The position numbers were made by a program, and so were the translations under genes. The notes under the pieces were generated by a model, which saw only the letters and a list, made by a program, of their open reading frames with translations, was not told the DNA's origin and ran no database searches. A stretch of DNA of 64,000 nt from Devosia sp. 66-22 (GTDB lineage Bacteria > Pseudomonadota > Alphaproteobacteria > Rhizobiales > Devosiaceae), in contig MKUZ01000015.1 in assembly GCA_001899065.1 (NCBI GenBank), positions 1-64,000 on the forward strand, read 5' to 3'. Shown piece by piece: positions 25,463 to 35,629 of the stretch (position 1 is the first letter of the stretch; every line of letters begins with the position of its first letter).

Positions 25463-25776
25463 GTTTCCCCCGTCTATGTTTTTGAGTTCGTGTGGTTAGG
25501 TAATAAGCGCGAAGCACGACCGTCTAGTAAGGTATGGTCACGTGCTCGCCAAGCTCGCAAACGGCCTCCGGCCAACTAGCTCCGAGCCGGTGAGCGCTGG
25601 CCACCGATCGCAGCGCGGTTCAAATGACCTGCTAGCATGCCCTCAGCTAGACAAATGCCGCGCCGCCGATAGACGTAGCGGTGATTGTGAATGGCGGCGA
25701 AGGCGAGGTCGTCCGCAAGCGGCCCCCGCCAGCCGAAGTAGGACTCGTCCCCGCAGCCGCGAGGGGCCTCCCGACC
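25463..25776. other. 314-bp intergenic region between the island gene and uvrB
   Basis: Lower GC near the DUF262 start and rising towards uvrB. It should contain the promoter of the DUF262 gene. No tRNA, integration site or other gene could be identified. A short frame on the plus strand was considered but has no support. Confidence 0.5.
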
Positions 25777-28446
25777 CTAGTCCGTCGACCCTTCCAGCGT
25801 ATCCAACTCCATCTCCCGCAGCCGCTTGATCTCGTCCCTTAGTCGCGCCGCCCGCTCGAACTCCAGGTTCGTGGCCGCTTCGCGCATCTGCTTTTCGATG
25901 TCCTTGATGACGGCCGCCAAATTCGCGCCGACCTGGGTTTGTTCCTTGCCGGCCTTGTCCTTGCCGATGCTCACCGTGACGTGGTCCTTTTCGTAGACGC
26001 TGTCGACGATCTCCTTGATGTTCGATTTGACGCTCTGCGGTGTAATGCCGTTCGCTTCGTTGTAGGCGAGCTGCTTCTCACGCCTCCGGTTGGTTTCGGC
26101 GAGGGCGCGGGCCATGCTGCCGGTTTCGTTGTCGGCGTAGAGGATGACTTTGCCGTCGACGTTGCGCGCGGCGCGGCCGATGGTCTGGATGAGGGAGGTC
26201 TCTGAGCGCAGGAAGCCTTCCTTGTCGGCGTCGAGGATGGCGACGAGGGCGCATTCGGGGATGTCGAGACCTTCGCGCAGCAAATTGATGCCGACGAGGA
26301 CGTCGAAGGCGCCGAGGCGGAGGTCGCGGATGATCTCGATGCGCTCGATGGTGTCGATGTCGCTGTGCATGTAGCGCACGCGAATACCCTGCTCGTGCAT
26401 GTATTCGGTGAGGTCTTCGGCCATCTTCTTGGTGAGCACGGTGACGAGCGTGCGGTAGCCGGCGCGGCTGGTGCGGTGGATCTCGTCGACGACGTCATCG
26501 ACCTGGGTCTTGGCGGGGCGGATCTCGACCGGGGGATCGGTGAGGCCGGTGGGGCGGATGACCTGCTCGGCGAAGACGCCGCCGGCCTGCTCCATCTCCC
26601 AGGCGCCGGGCGTGGCCGAGACGTAGACGGTCTGCGGGCGCATGGCGTTCCACTCCTCGAAGCGGAGCGGGCGGTTGTCCATGGCCGAGGGGAGGCGGAA
26701 GCCGTATTCGGCGAGGGTGGCCTTGCGGCGAAGGTCGCCGCGATACATGGCGCCGAGCTGGCCGATGGTGACGTGGCTTTCGTCGATGAAGACGAGGGCG
26801 TCGTCGGGGAGATATTCGAACAGGGTCGGCGGCGGCTCGCCGGGCTTGCGGCCGGAGAAGTAGCGCGAATAGTTCTCGATGCCGGCGCATGAGCCGGTGG
26901 CTTCCATCATCTCGAGGTCGAAGAGGGTGCGCTGCTCGAGGCGCTGCGCTTCGAGGAAGCGGCCGGCGCCGTTGAGCTCCTGCAGGCGCGCCGAGAGTTC
27001 GGATTTGATGCCGCGGATGGCGCCGGTGATGGTGGCGCGGGGCGTGACGTAGTGGCTGTTGGCGAAGACGCGCACGAAGAGCAGGTCCGAGCTTTTCTTG
27101 CCGGTGAGCGGGTCGAACTCGGTGATGGATTCGATCTCGTTGCCGAACAGCGTGATGCGCCAGGCGGCGTCCTCATAGTGGGCGGGGAAGAGCTCGATGG
27201 TGTCGCCGCGGACGCGGAACGTGCCGCGCACGAAGCCGGTGTCGCCGCGCTTGTACTGGAGGTCCGTGAGGCCGCGCAGCAAGGCGCGCTGGTCGATGGT
27301 CTGGCCCTTGCGCAGATCGAAGGTCATGGCGGTGTAGTCTTCCACCGAGCCGATGCCGTAGATGCAGGAGACGGAGGCGACGATGATGACGTCGTCGCGT
27401 TCGAGCAGCGCGCGCGTCGCCGAGTGGCGCATGCGGTCGATCTGCTCGTTGATTGTGGATTCCTTCTCGATATAGGTGTCGGTGCGCGGAACGTAGGCCT
27501 CGGGCTGGTAGTAGTCGTAGTAGGAGACGAAGTACTCGACCGCGTTTTCGGGGAAGAAGGATTTGAACTCGCCATAGAGCTGGGCGGCGAGGGTCTTGTT
27601 CGGGGCCAGGATCAGAGCGGGCCGCTGCGTGCGCATGATGGTCTGGGCGACGGTGAAGGTCTTGCCCGAGCCGGTGACGCCGAGCAGGACCTGGTCGGTC
27701 TCGCCATTGCCGACGCCTTCGACGATGTCGGCGATGGCGGTGGGCTGGTCGCCGGCGGGCTGGTAGCCGGTCACCAGCTTGAACGGGATTCCACCCTCGG
27801 ACTTTTCGCGCGGCGCGGGACGGTGCGGCATCCAGGCGGTGTTGCCCTCCACCTCCTTGCGGCCGTGGAGGATGATCTCCTCGAGCGCCTTGACGGTGGC
27901 GGAGATACCGACGGTCTGCGCGCCGGTGAGGTCCTGGCCGGGGAGCTTGACCTTTTTGCCCGGGGTGCGGCTGCCGGGGGTTTTGACCTTGCCGGTGGCG
28001 GCGGTTTCGGTTGCGGATTCGAGGGCGTCGCGCATCTTGGCCATGACCGTCGGGTCCTTGGCGGCAGCGCGGGAAATGTCGCGGGCAGTGACGCGGGTGG
28101 ATGGGACGTGGCCGAAGCCGGCCTGCTCGGGCTCGCCCATACCGCCGAAGTCGATACGGTCGACGGAGTTGGCCCTGGACTTGGGCGATTTCAGCGTCAT
28201 GCCGGTGACGGGCGACTTGGTCACCTTCTTGGGCTTTGCCTGAGCGACCGGCTGCGGCACGAGCTTGCCGTCGCCGAGGCCCGCGGCTTCGGCGGCGCGG
28301 CGGGCGGCGTTGTCGAGCTGGCGCTTGTTGCGAAGCCGCTCCTGCGGCAGCCGCTTGTTGAGCTGAGCGTCCTCGGCCTTCTCGATCTCGCCGATGAAGT
28401 CGTCGATGGAAAAGGAAGATGGCTTCTCGGGCTTGCTGTCAGGCAT
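25777..28446 (-). CDS. uvrB: Excinuclease ABC subunit B
   Basis: An 889-residue helicase-like damage-recognition subunit. It has a long (about 220 residue) basic, Pro/Lys-rich N-terminal extension typical of Hyphomicrobiales, then Walker [11 protein letters not shown], the beta-hairpin region [25 protein letters not shown] (DEAD-type motif), later helicase motifs ([22 protein letters not shown]) and a C-terminal UVR domain ([18 protein letters not shown]). The start was put at ATG 28446 because the upstream frame is basic noise. It works with uvrC, present elsewhere in the window. Confidence 0.96.
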   Translation of the reverse strand: MPDSKPEKPSSFSIDDFIGEIEKAEDAQLNKRLPQERLRNKRQLDNAARRAAEAAGLGDGKLVPQPVAQAKPKKVTKSPVTGMTLKSPKSRANSVDRIDFGGMGEPEQAGFGHVPSTRVTARDISRAAAKDPTVMAKMRDALESATETAATGKVKTPGSRTPGKKVKLPGQDLTGAQTVGISATVKALEEIILHGRKEVEGNTAWMPHRPAPREKSEGGIPFKLVTGYQPAGDQPTAIADIVEGVGNGETDQVLLGVTGSGKTFTVAQTIMRTQRPALILAPNKTLAAQLYGEFKSFFPENAVEYFVSYYDYYQPEAYVPRTDTYIEKESTINEQIDRMRHSATRALLERDDVIIVASVSCIYGIGSVEDYTAMTFDLRKGQTIDQRALLRGLTDLQYKRGDTGFVRGTFRVRGDTIELFPAHYEDAAWRITLFGNEIESITEFDPLTGKKSSDLLFVRVFANSHYVTPRATITGAIRGIKSELSARLQELNGAGRFLEAQRLEQRTLFDLEMMEATGSCAGIENYSRYFSGRKPGEPPPTLFEYLPDDALVFIDESHVTIGQLGAMYRGDLRRKATLAEYGFRLPSAMDNRPLRFEEWNAMRPQTVYVSATPGAWEMEQAGGVFAEQVIRPTGLTDPPVEIRPAKTQVDDVVDEIHRTSRAGYRTLVTVLTKKMAEDLTEYMHEQGIRVRYMHSDIDTIERIEIIRDLRLGAFDVLVGINLLREGLDIPECALVAILDADKEGFLRSETSLIQTIGRAARNVDGKVILYADNETGSMARALAETNRRREKQLAYNEANGITPQSVKSNIKEIVDSVYEKDHVTVSIGKDKAGKEQTQVGANLAAVIKDIEKQMREAATNLEFERAARLRDEIKRLREMELDTLEGSTD

Positions 28447-28568
28447 CGGGAGCGCTCGCAGACGGGACTTTCGTGAACGCACCCTATGTAGGGGCGCTGT
28501 CAAGAAATGTCAGTGGGTCGATGAGGTTCGACTCGTATAGCACGGGCGGAACGGAGAGGGAACGGCCG

Positions 28569-30845
28569 TCAGCTCAGTCCCATGCTGAACTGGCGGCCCA
28601 GAATGCGCTGGGTGACCTCGTCGAGAAGCTCCTGGCAGCCCGCCCGCCGACCGTTTTCGTGCGGCGGCAGGGTGCGGAGCATGCCGATGAGGACGGCCGA
28701 GGCCTCCTGCAGGTGCACGAGGCCAGGGACGTGGTCGGCGAGGAGGGTGAGGCCGTTGGCGAGGTTGAAGCGGACGGCGTAGGACTGGCTGTCGCCGGCC
28801 ACCGCGTCGCGGAGGGTGTCGACGGCGCGCTGCAGCGTCGGGCCGTCGTCACGCATGCCGCCCAGCACCATGAGCGCGTAGCCGAGGCTGTTGCGGCTGT
28901 TGGCCAGGTTGTCCGCTTCGCCGAGAGCGAAGCGGCACTCGATGGCCTGGTCGAAGGCGTCCACGGCCTGCTGCAACAGGTCGGCATCCTCGGTGACCTG
29001 GCCCTTGATCCTGAGGGCGACGCCGCGGCCGTGCTGGGCCGTTCCCCAGCTGGAAGTCATGGGCTGGCACAGCGATGCAGCGCGCGCATAGGCGTCCATG
29101 GATTCGTCGAGGTCGGCGACGTTCTGCGAATGGTCCCAGAGATGGCGGACGGTGCTGCCGTAGTCCATCAGCACCGCGGTGAGCTTGCGGTTGGCGCTGC
29201 CCTCAACGCGCGTGGCGAGGCTCTGCCGGAACATCTCGGCGGCCTCTGCGAGAGACTCGCCACCGGGCTCATGGGAGCCGAGGATGGACAGCGCGAGGGC
29301 GAGATTCTGCAGCAGCCCGGAAATCTGCGAGGAGCCGGCGGGCTCGCAGGCAACAGCCGCGCGCTGAGCGGCAACAGCTTCGCGCAGCATGCCGATATCG
29401 CCGGTCTTTGCACCGACCTTGCGCAGGGCCATGCCCAGGGTGTTCTGCAGGCTCGTCGCCGACCAGGTTTCACGGACCGGGTCGACAATCTCGAGGCCGG
29501 CCCGCGCGTGGGCGATCGCCAGCGGGAAATCCCGTTCGTCGCCGGTCGCTTCTATGCGTTGGCACAGCGAACGCGAGAGCCGCTCGGTGATGTCGATCCA
29601 GAACACCCGCTCGGCACGCGTTGTCACTTCGAGGGCGATGGTGAGGGCGTCGATGGCACCGGTCCAAAGCGCGGCGCTTTCCTCGTTCGCCCCATCGGCC
29701 CGGTGCGCCATCTCCATGTAGCAGCGGCCGATCCCCAGATAGGCATTGCGCCATTCTTCCGGAAACTCGTCGCGCTTGAAGAAGGCCACCACGGCTTCGA
29801 GTTGGGAAATGGCCCTGATCAGGTTGTCGGTGCCCTCTTCGAGGTGGCCGAGTTCGAGCAGGGCCTGAGCGTAGTTTCGTTTCGCCCGCATGTGCCTGAT
29901 GGCGGGGTCGGACGCCGGATAGTCGGCGAGCAGCCGCTCGTAAATCGCGACGGATTCCTCGAGCATCTCGCGATTGTCCCGGCGGCTGCCGAGCAGCTCC
30001 AGCGCCCGGCCAAGATTGTGCATCGTGTCCGTCCGTCTGCTTTCGTCGGAGACGCTCAAAGCGAGGCGAAGGGCGGCGATGGCCTCCTCCAACAATGGTG
30101 CGGCGTCTGCAGTATCGAGGGGCCGAGCCCAGGAGGCGAGCGACGTGGCGAGGTTGACCTGGTTGCTGCGCCACATCGAAGCGTTGCGGCCGCGAATGTC
30201 GTCGGTGAGGAGACTGCGCGACATCGCAGCGGCCTCACGCAACAGGTCGGCGCTTCCCTGGTCGCTTCCCAGCGCATTGAGGGCGTTGGCTAGTTGGTTT
30301 CGCGTCTCTTCTGATTTCGTCGGCAGGCGTGCGAGGTCGCGGTGTGCGAGCGCCGCGCGGAAAGAGGCGACCGCAGCGTGGAGCGATGGTTGCAGGTTGT
30401 GCAGGTCATAGACAGCGCGGTGCGTAAGACCCAGCTCATGATGCGCGTTGCCGAGGTCCTGCCCGCTGGTGCTGGAGGCGGACGGTGCGACCGAAGCGAG
30501 GCCTGCAAGGTGATCCTGAAGCACCTCCAGCGACGCTTCGAGAAAGTCGACTGACTTCTCCATGGTGCCGATCTCGCGATAGAGCGTGCCGAGCTTGATC
30601 TCGGCCGTGAGCCGTTCGCTGGGGGGCCAGTTGAAGGCGGGGTTGTCGAGATGGGCCCGGAGCTCCTGCGCTGCGAGGCGGAGGGGAGCCGCCTGCTCGG
30701 TCCTGGTGGCAAGATCCTGCAGGCAAACTGCGCGGTTGATCGCGCAGCGGCAGAGGAACAAGGGCGCGCCCGCGGGATCGATATCGGCGGCGACGTCGCG
30801 GAAGATCGTCGCCGCTCGCTCGAGATACGAGATAGGCGATGTCAC
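28569..30845 (-). CDS. C-terminal TPR segment of the broken gene
   Basis: A 758-residue open frame from ATG 30845. It is made of degenerate tetratricopeptide-like helical repeats of about 40-50 residues with recurring patterns such as L-G-x-A-L, R-x-N-L-A-x-A-L and L-x-A-A. A few repeats are close to the TPR consensus (for example LGYALMVLGG, NLANSRNSLGYALMVLGG). It is accepted as translatable in principle, but the ATG has no good ribosome site and it lies just past the frameshift, so it is probably a remnant. Confidence 0.6.
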   Translation of the reverse strand: MTSPISYLERAATIFRDVAADIDPAGAPLFLCRCAINRAVCLQDLATRTEQAAPLRLAAQELRAHLDNPAFNWPPSERLTAEIKLGTLYREIGTMEKSVDFLEASLEVLQDHLAGLASVAPSASSTSGQDLGNAHHELGLTHRAVYDLHNLQPSLHAAVASFRAALAHRDLARLPTKSEETRNQLANALNALGSDQGSADLLREAAAMSRSLLTDDIRGRNASMWRSNQVNLATSLASWARPLDTADAAPLLEEAIAALRLALSVSDESRRTDTMHNLGRALELLGSRRDNREMLEESVAIYERLLADYPASDPAIRHMRAKRNYAQALLELGHLEEGTDNLIRAISQLEAVVAFFKRDEFPEEWRNAYLGIGRCYMEMAHRADGANEESAALWTGAIDALTIALEVTTRAERVFWIDITERLSRSLCQRIEATGDERDFPLAIAHARAGLEIVDPVRETWSATSLQNTLGMALRKVGAKTGDIGMLREAVAAQRAAVACEPAGSSQISGLLQNLALALSILGSHEPGGESLAEAAEMFRQSLATRVEGSANRKLTAVLMDYGSTVRHLWDHSQNVADLDESMDAYARAASLCQPMTSSWGTAQHGRGVALRIKGQVTEDADLLQQAVDAFDQAIECRFALGEADNLANSRNSLGYALMVLGGMRDDGPTLQRAVDTLRDAVAGDSQSYAVRFNLANGLTLLADHVPGLVHLQEASAVLIGMLRTLPPHENGRRAGCQELLDEVTQRILGRQFSMGLS
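30821..30834. repeat. 7-bp tandem duplication causing a frameshift
   Basis: CGAGATA is repeated exactly twice, 30821-30827 and 30828-30834. Deleting one copy joins the two TPR reading frames. Such a short tandem repeat could expand and contract by replication slippage, so the frame could switch between populations. Confidence 0.85.
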
Positions 30846-31704
30846 CGGTGCGCTTGCCCAGTTCGTGCAGTGCGATGCCGAGCTGGTTGCGGAGGATCAG
30901 GCTGTTGACGGCCGGCTCGTCCGAGCCGGACGGGGTGGCCTCGATCGACGCGATCGCTTCGTTCAGAAGCAGCGGAGCCTGGTCGGGCTGACCCAGACGG
31001 ATGGTCAGCAGCGCGTGCTGGCCAGTGACCATGCTCCTGATGAAGCTGTGCTCGCCGGGCGGGAGCGCGTCGAGCGCCGCGCGGTGTGCGGCGGCGGCAA
31101 GTGCCAGTTGCTCCCGGTCGTCGAAGAGGTTGCCGAGGGCGGTATGGGCGAGGCCGATCTTGAACTGGGTTTCGGCGCGGTCGGATGCCGACCCGGCGCG
31201 GTAGGGCAGCGCTTTCACGAAGCTGGCCAGCGCTTCATCGAAAGCGGCGCGGGACGATTCCTGGCTGCCCAGCACCAGCAGGGCCGACCCCATTGCGTTG
31301 AGCAGGCCGCCATAGAGCTCGCCCGATCTGGCAGGATCCACCTCGCCGAGCAGCGTGCGGAACAGCGCCACCGCCTCGCGCGTCGAGGCCGGGTAGCCTT
31401 CCGCTTCCCCGAGCATCATCAGCACGTTGGCGCGCTGGGCGCGGTAGTCGATCGCCGCGTCCCTAGAGGCGGGGCCGGCGATCCGCTCGGCTTCCAGGTA
31501 GTGGAGAATGGCTTCGCGATAGGCCGTCACATTGCCGCGCAGCGCCGCAGCGGCGGCACGTTCGGCGCGGCTCTGGGCGGCCGAGAGGCGCTTCTGCTGG
31601 GCGAGGGATTCGAGGTCTTCGAGCCCCGCCAGATCGAGCGCTTCGGCGGAAGCGAGCCGGGCATCGGCTTCGGTGAAGCGGCCATCGGAAAGTGCCGTGG
31701 CGGC
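30830..31704 (-). CDS. Middle segment of the broken TPR gene
   Basis: Reading begins directly after the TAG of the preceding segment, with helical TPR-like sequence starting AATALSDGRFTEADA. A possible internal GTG start at 31530 has the residues MTAYREAILHYLEAE. After the 7-bp duplication at 30821-30834 the frame changes to basic noise and runs on to 30436 without repeat structure. The segment is probably not expressed on its own. Confidence 0.55.
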
Positions 31705-32730
31705 CTAGCGCCGCAGCTCGGTGACGGCAGGGTCGGCGTTGCTCAACCGGTTCAGCCGATCGGTCAGGCGGCGGAAGTCGCGGGCCCGGCCGGCGAGGCG
31801 CTCCATGGTGTCGGTCGCAGGACCCTCGGCAGTGGTGCCGCCATCCATCTCGCGCAGGATTGCTTCAAGCGCGTGGTGCGGCACGCCGGCTTCGCGCGAC
31901 AGTACGCTCAGGATCTGCTCAGTGCCGGCGCGGGTGCGCTCGACATTTTCGGCGATGCCAGGGAGGAGCCGGAGCTCGGCCGCGCCGCGCAGCAGATTGG
32001 CGGTGTCGATGGTGGCGAGGGCGGCGTCGAGGCGCTCGCTCATGCCCTCGACGGCGGCGAGCGTTGCCTGCGACAGCTCGCGCCCGAGCTTGTCCATGGA
32101 AATGAGGAATGCCTCGCGCGCCTGCGGATAGCGGGCGGGGTTCTTGATGATCTCGGCGAAGGCGGCGAAGACGAGCTCGCCGAACGGGCGGCGCGGGCCG
32201 CTGTCGCCGGTGACGAGGCCCTCGGCGGCGATGCGCGCATAGATCGGCGGGATTTCGGCGACGGGCCAGCCGCTGAGGCCCGACAGGGCGACAACGAAGC
32301 GCGACGTCACGGACTGGCCGATGCCCGCGTGCTCGCCCGGCGCGATCAGCTCGGGGACGCCGGCGACGATGGCGGCAACGTCGTCATCGATCGGCGACTG
32401 GCCGGGGTGATTGCGGCGGTCGAGGGCGACGTCGCGCGCATCGAGGAAGGCTTCAAGGATGATGGGGTGGAAGTCGCGGACGGCAGCGTCCTGCCGCTCG
32501 AGCACGGCGCTGGTGGCGGTCTGCGCCTCGCGCAGGATCATCTGCGCGGCGTCGATCCAGGCGAGCCGGGTGGCGCGGACGAGGTCGTGATTGGCCGAGA
32601 TGTCCTTGAAGGGAAGGTAGTCTCCCAAGCGCTCCTGCCACTGCTTGCGCAGGTGTTCGGGGATGAGTGCGATGACCGCCGAGGGCATGCCCTGGAGGGC
32701 GGTGTCCAGGAGTTTCTGCACCCAGTCCAT
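31705..32730 (-). CDS. N-terminal segment of the broken TPR gene
   Basis: A 341-residue product from ATG 32730 to TAG 31705 (an upstream TTG at 32751 or GTG at 32748 could extend it; a GGGGGA precedes the ATG). It is mostly helical, with an amphipathic N-terminal stretch MDWVQKLLDTALQGMPSAVIALIPEHLR and later repeats of helix pairs. No catalytic motif seen. It is the most likely part of this gene to be translated alone, ending TELRR. Confidence 0.65.
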   Translation of the reverse strand: MDWVQKLLDTALQGMPSAVIALIPEHLRKQWQERLGDYLPFKDISANHDLVRATRLAWIDAAQMILREAQTATSAVLERQDAAVRDFHPIILEAFLDARDVALDRRNHPGQSPIDDDVAAIVAGVPELIAPGEHAGIGQSVTSRFVVALSGLSGWPVAEIPPIYARIAAEGLVTGDSGPRRPFGELVFAAFAEIIKNPARYPQAREAFLISMDKLGRELSQATLAAVEGMSERLDAALATIDTANLLRGAAELRLLPGIAENVERTRAGTEQILSVLSREAGVPHHALEAILREMDGGTTAEGPATDTMERLAGRARDFRRLTDRLNRLSNADPAVTELRR

Positions 32731-32881
32731 CGGCTTGTTTTCCCCCACCAACGCCCCTTCAGCATACGCACCGCGGAGGCGGCATCAAGGCGGCAATCGC
32801 CCGGGTGATGCTGGCGCGAAACTACGCGAGGGTGCCTTCGCAGCGATGGGCAGGCCCGGTAAGGTCGGGGCGAGGGACTTC

Positions 32882-34033
32882 ATGGATTCGCGGCTTTTCT
32901 GGCTTGCCCTGGCGGCGTTTGTCGGCAGCACCGAGGGCGGGCTTGTCAGCGGGCTGCTGCCCTCGATCGCAGAAGATATGAACGTCACCGCCGGGCAGAC
33001 CGGCCAGCTGGTGATGGGCTATTCGCTTGCCTATGCGATCGGCACGCCGGTGCTGTCGGCGCTGCTGGGCGGGGTCGGGCGGCGGCGGGTGCTGGCGGGC
33101 GGGCAATTGACGCTGGCGGTGTGCGCGCTGCTGATCGCGGTGTCGCCGTTCTTCGCCTGGATGGTCGGCGCGCGCACGCTGCTGGCGATCGGCGCCGGGC
33201 TGTTCACCGCGACGGCGCTCGCGACCGCGGCGATGATCGCGCCACCGGGACAGCGCGGGCGGGCCCTGCAGGTGGTGTCGATGGGGCAGTCGCTGGCGGC
33301 GTTGCTGGGCGTGCCGCTGGGCGCCTATGTGGCGACGCACTACAACTGGCGGCTCGACTATTTCGCGGTGTCGATCGCGGCATTCGCGGCGGCGGTCGCG
33401 CTCTATCTCAAGGTGCCCAAGGGGCTGCATGGCGATACGCAGACGCTGGGCGACCGGGTGCGGGTGCTGGGCAATCGCGGCGTGGTGCCGGCGCTGCTGA
33501 CGACGCTGGTGAGTGCGGTGGCGACGAGCTTTCCGGTGGTGTTCGTCGGCGCGCTGGTTGCGTCGGCGGGCCTGGGCAGAGAGGTGCTGCCGGTGCCGCT
33601 GTTCGCCTCGGGCGTCGGTGCGGTGCTGGCGAGCGCGACGGCGGGGAGGCTGGCCGACCGGCTGGGCAACCGCACCGCGGTGATCTCGGCCTGCACGGCG
33701 GTGATCGCGGTGCTCGCGGCCTATCTCCTCCTGCCGTATCTGCCGGCGACGGCACGGCTGGTGCTGCTGTTCTGCCTCTATGGCAGCCTGAGCTACCTGG
33801 CCTGGGGCTACTGGATCGCCCATTGCAGCGAGATGGCGCACCTCGCGCCGAACTCGGTGCCGGTGGCGATCTCGCTGAACCTGACGGCGTTCAATATGGG
33901 CGTGGCGATTGCCGCGGGGGCGGGCGGCGCGATCGTCGACGGCTGGGGCGCCGATGCGCTGGCTTATGCCAGCGTGCCGCTCGCGCTGATGGCGCTGGGG
34001 CTCGCCATCGCGACGCCGACGCGGACCGCATAG
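32882..34033 (+). CDS. MFS transporter
   Basis: A 383-residue inner-membrane protein with about 12 hydrophobic segments: STEGGLVSGLLPSIAEDM in helix 1, the loop GVGRRRVLAGGQ, and GRLADRLGNRTAVI between the halves (motif A-like). The type is like small drug or sugar-efflux MFS proteins (AraJ/SotB-like). ATG 32882 follows GAGGGA; an upstream ATG (32846) adds a basic extension with poor family fit. It is divergent from the broken TPR gene. Confidence 0.9.
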   Translation: MDSRLFWLALAAFVGSTEGGLVSGLLPSIAEDMNVTAGQTGQLVMGYSLAYAIGTPVLSALLGGVGRRRVLAGGQLTLAVCALLIAVSPFFAWMVGARTLLAIGAGLFTATALATAAMIAPPGQRGRALQVVSMGQSLAALLGVPLGAYVATHYNWRLDYFAVSIAAFAAAVALYLKVPKGLHGDTQTLGDRVRVLGNRGVVPALLTTLVSAVATSFPVVFVGALVASAGLGREVLPVPLFASGVGAVLASATAGRLADRLGNRTAVISACTAVIAVLAAYLLLPYLPATARLVLLFCLYGSLSYLAWGYWIAHCSEMAHLAPNSVPVAISLNLTAFNMGVAIAAGAGGAIVDGWGADALAYASVPLALMALGLAIATPTRTA

Positions 34034-34048
34034 CGGCCGGGCCGGCGC

Positions 34049-35392
34049 TTAGAGGATGAAGTCGCCCGCGCTCAGGGTCTTGCTGCCGAGCAGCGCGAGG
34101 ACGAAGTCGGCATTGGCGTCGCCGTCGACATCGCCCATCACATAGGTGTTGCCGCCCGACTTGTACCAGCACAGCTCGCCGGCCTTGCCGTTGAGGGTCA
34201 TGTCGGCCTTCTTGACGAAGCTGAACTTGTTGTTGCCGCCGCGGTACACATTGGCGTCGATGGTCGACAAGTCGATGTCGTCCTTCTTGCGGCTGAAATC
34301 GAGGATGATGTCGGTGTTCCAGATGCCGATCTCGGCCACCGAATTGAAGTCGAAGCGATCGTTGCCGCTGCCGCCGCTGAGCTGATCGGCGCCGAAACCG
34401 CCGACGAGGACGTCCTTGCCGCCGCCGCCCCAGATGCTGTCGTCGCCGCCCCAGCCCTCGAGCTTGTTCTTGGAGGAGTTGCCGCTGATGGTGTCGTTCT
34501 GGTTGCCGCCGCGGGCGTTCTCGATGACGGTGCCCGGGCCGATGGCGACGGTCGAGCGGGAGGTGACGGTGGAGAAGTCGATCGCCATGCTCAGGACGCT
34601 GAACGAGCCCTTGGTCAGCGAGATGGAGCAGGTGTCCGAGCCCGCATAGACGATGGTGTCCTTGCCGCCGGTGTCGAAGATGGTCTGGAAATAGTAGTCG
34701 TCGTAGAAGGCGTAGGTCGTGTTGCCGTGGTTGGACTTGAGGTCCTTGGCCCCGTAGAGCGCCTGCATGGCGAGGATGTCGAGATACATCGGCGTGGTCG
34801 GGTTGAAGCTGGCGTAACCGTCGCCATCGGCCGACCACGGGCTCGCCGTGTAGCTCATCACCGAATAGAAGTAATTGTCGTACTGCGGCTCCACGTCGAA
34901 CGAATGGCGCAGGCCGAGCGAGTGGCCGATCTCGTGGATCAGCGTATTGTGGAAGAAGGAGCCGGGAGCCGGGTTGTCGTACAGATAGTCCGGGCTCACC
35001 CAGACGTCGCCGCTCTGGGGCTGGTTGCTGGGCAGATAGGCGTGGGCGGCGGCGTCGGGGTCGATGTTGTTGGTGAAGGCGAAGCGGATTTCGCCAACGG
35101 TCTCGGACGTGTCGACGACCTCCCGGAACTTGACGTTGGCTACGGCTGCCCAGGACGCGAGGGCGCTGCGGGCGGCGGCCATCTGCGCGGCATCGAAGCT
35201 GTAATAGCTGTCGGGTTCGCTGTAGCCCCACGCCCAGTAGGAGGGATCCTGCGGGAAGCTGTAGGTGAGGGTGACGCCCTTGCCCAGCGAGCCGCCCCAT
35301 TTGACGCCGTAGAGCATGGTGTCGAGCGAGCTGTCAAAGACGGAGGTGTCGTATCTCGACGTGCTGACGCTGTTGGTGGTCGGTGTTGCCAT
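34049..35392 (-). CDS. Serralysin-like M10B metalloprotease with RTX repeats
   Basis: A 447-residue secreted protease. The zinc motif HEIGHSLGLRH (HExxHxxGxxH) and the Met-turn SVMSY are present, followed by a linker and calcium-binding RTX nonapeptides (GGNQNDTISG, GWGGDDSIWGGGGKDVLVGGFGADQLSGGSGNDRF). There is no N-terminal signal peptide, which fits type I secretion using a C-terminal signal; the last residues are AGDFIL. No ABC/HlyD/TolC type I secretion genes are in the window. It is divergent from the TadD-like lipoprotein gene. Confidence 0.93.
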   Translation of the reverse strand: MATPTTNSVSTSRYDTSVFDSSLDTMLYGVKWGGSLGKGVTLTYSFPQDPSYWAWGYSEPDSYYSFDAAQMAAARSALASWAAVANVKFREVVDTSETVGEIRFAFTNNIDPDAAAHAYLPSNQPQSGDVWVSPDYLYDNPAPGSFFHNTLIHEIGHSLGLRHSFDVEPQYDNYFYSVMSYTASPWSADGDGYASFNPTTPMYLDILAMQALYGAKDLKSNHGNTTYAFYDDYYFQTIFDTGGKDTIVYAGSDTCSISLTKGSFSVLSMAIDFSTVTSRSTVAIGPGTVIENARGGNQNDTISGNSSKNKLEGWGGDDSIWGGGGKDVLVGGFGADQLSGGSGNDRFDFNSVAEIGIWNTDIILDFSRKKDDIDLSTIDANVYRGGNNKFSFVKKADMTLNGKAGELCWYKSGGNTYVMGDVDGDANADFVLALLGSKTLSAGDFIL

Positions 35393-35629
35393 GTCTTCCC
35401 CCGGGGCGTCGCCCGGACCGCCCGGCGCAAATTGGCATGGCGGTCGCGACTCGGCAAGCCGGGGGGATTTACGTGGTTACGGCGAGGGGCGAAATTGGCG
35501 GCCGGCGGGTAACCCCGCGTTAGGCGCCGTGGCCGAATGGCGTTCCATCCGGGCCCGAAAGCTGGCCTAGTGAAAGCCAGCAATCGTGGGGGCAGAGTGC
35601 CTTCGCGCAAGACTATGGGGCGACTACAG
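35393..35629. other. 237-bp intergenic region between RTX protease and TadD-like gene
   Basis: Holds promoters for the two divergent genes. Nothing structured was recognised; ATG 35615 and 35630 are both possible starts of the downstream gene. Confidence 0.5.

Larger units (their letters stand above)
28569..32730 (-). pseudogene. Large TPR protein gene, broken by TAG and 7-bp duplication
   Basis: Three open segments in the same direction (31705-32730, 30830-31704 and 28569-30827) read as one protein if two lesions are undone. First, TAG at 31707-31705 is followed in the same frame, with no other stop, by more helical sequence (AATALSDGRFTEADARLASAEAL). Second, the plus-strand 7-base unit CGAGATA is present twice in tandem at 30821-30834; removing one copy restores GDIAYLERAATIFRD and the frame to the end. 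The reconstructed gene then has 4,155 bp, an exact multiple of three, giving about 1,384 residues. The arrangement suggests a former single gene; a sequencing error cannot be excluded for the duplication. Confidence 0.75.

Noticed and set aside
25500..25776. tRNA or attachment site beside the DUF262 island
   Set aside because: No cloverleaf, CCA-like end or duplicated short sequence was found.
28419..30293. 624-residue plus-strand frame opposite the TPR gene
   Set aside because: Same reasoning; overlaps the genuine repeat protein and lacks motifs.
30586..32808. 740-residue plus-strand frame opposite the TPR gene
   Set aside because: No domain, and the minus strand has the consistent repeat structure; shadow of GC-rich coding.
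35615..35629. Upstream ATG 35615 as start of the TadD-like lipoprotein
   Set aside because: The lipoprotein signal fits better from ATG 35630, and 35615 has no good ribosome site; still possible.
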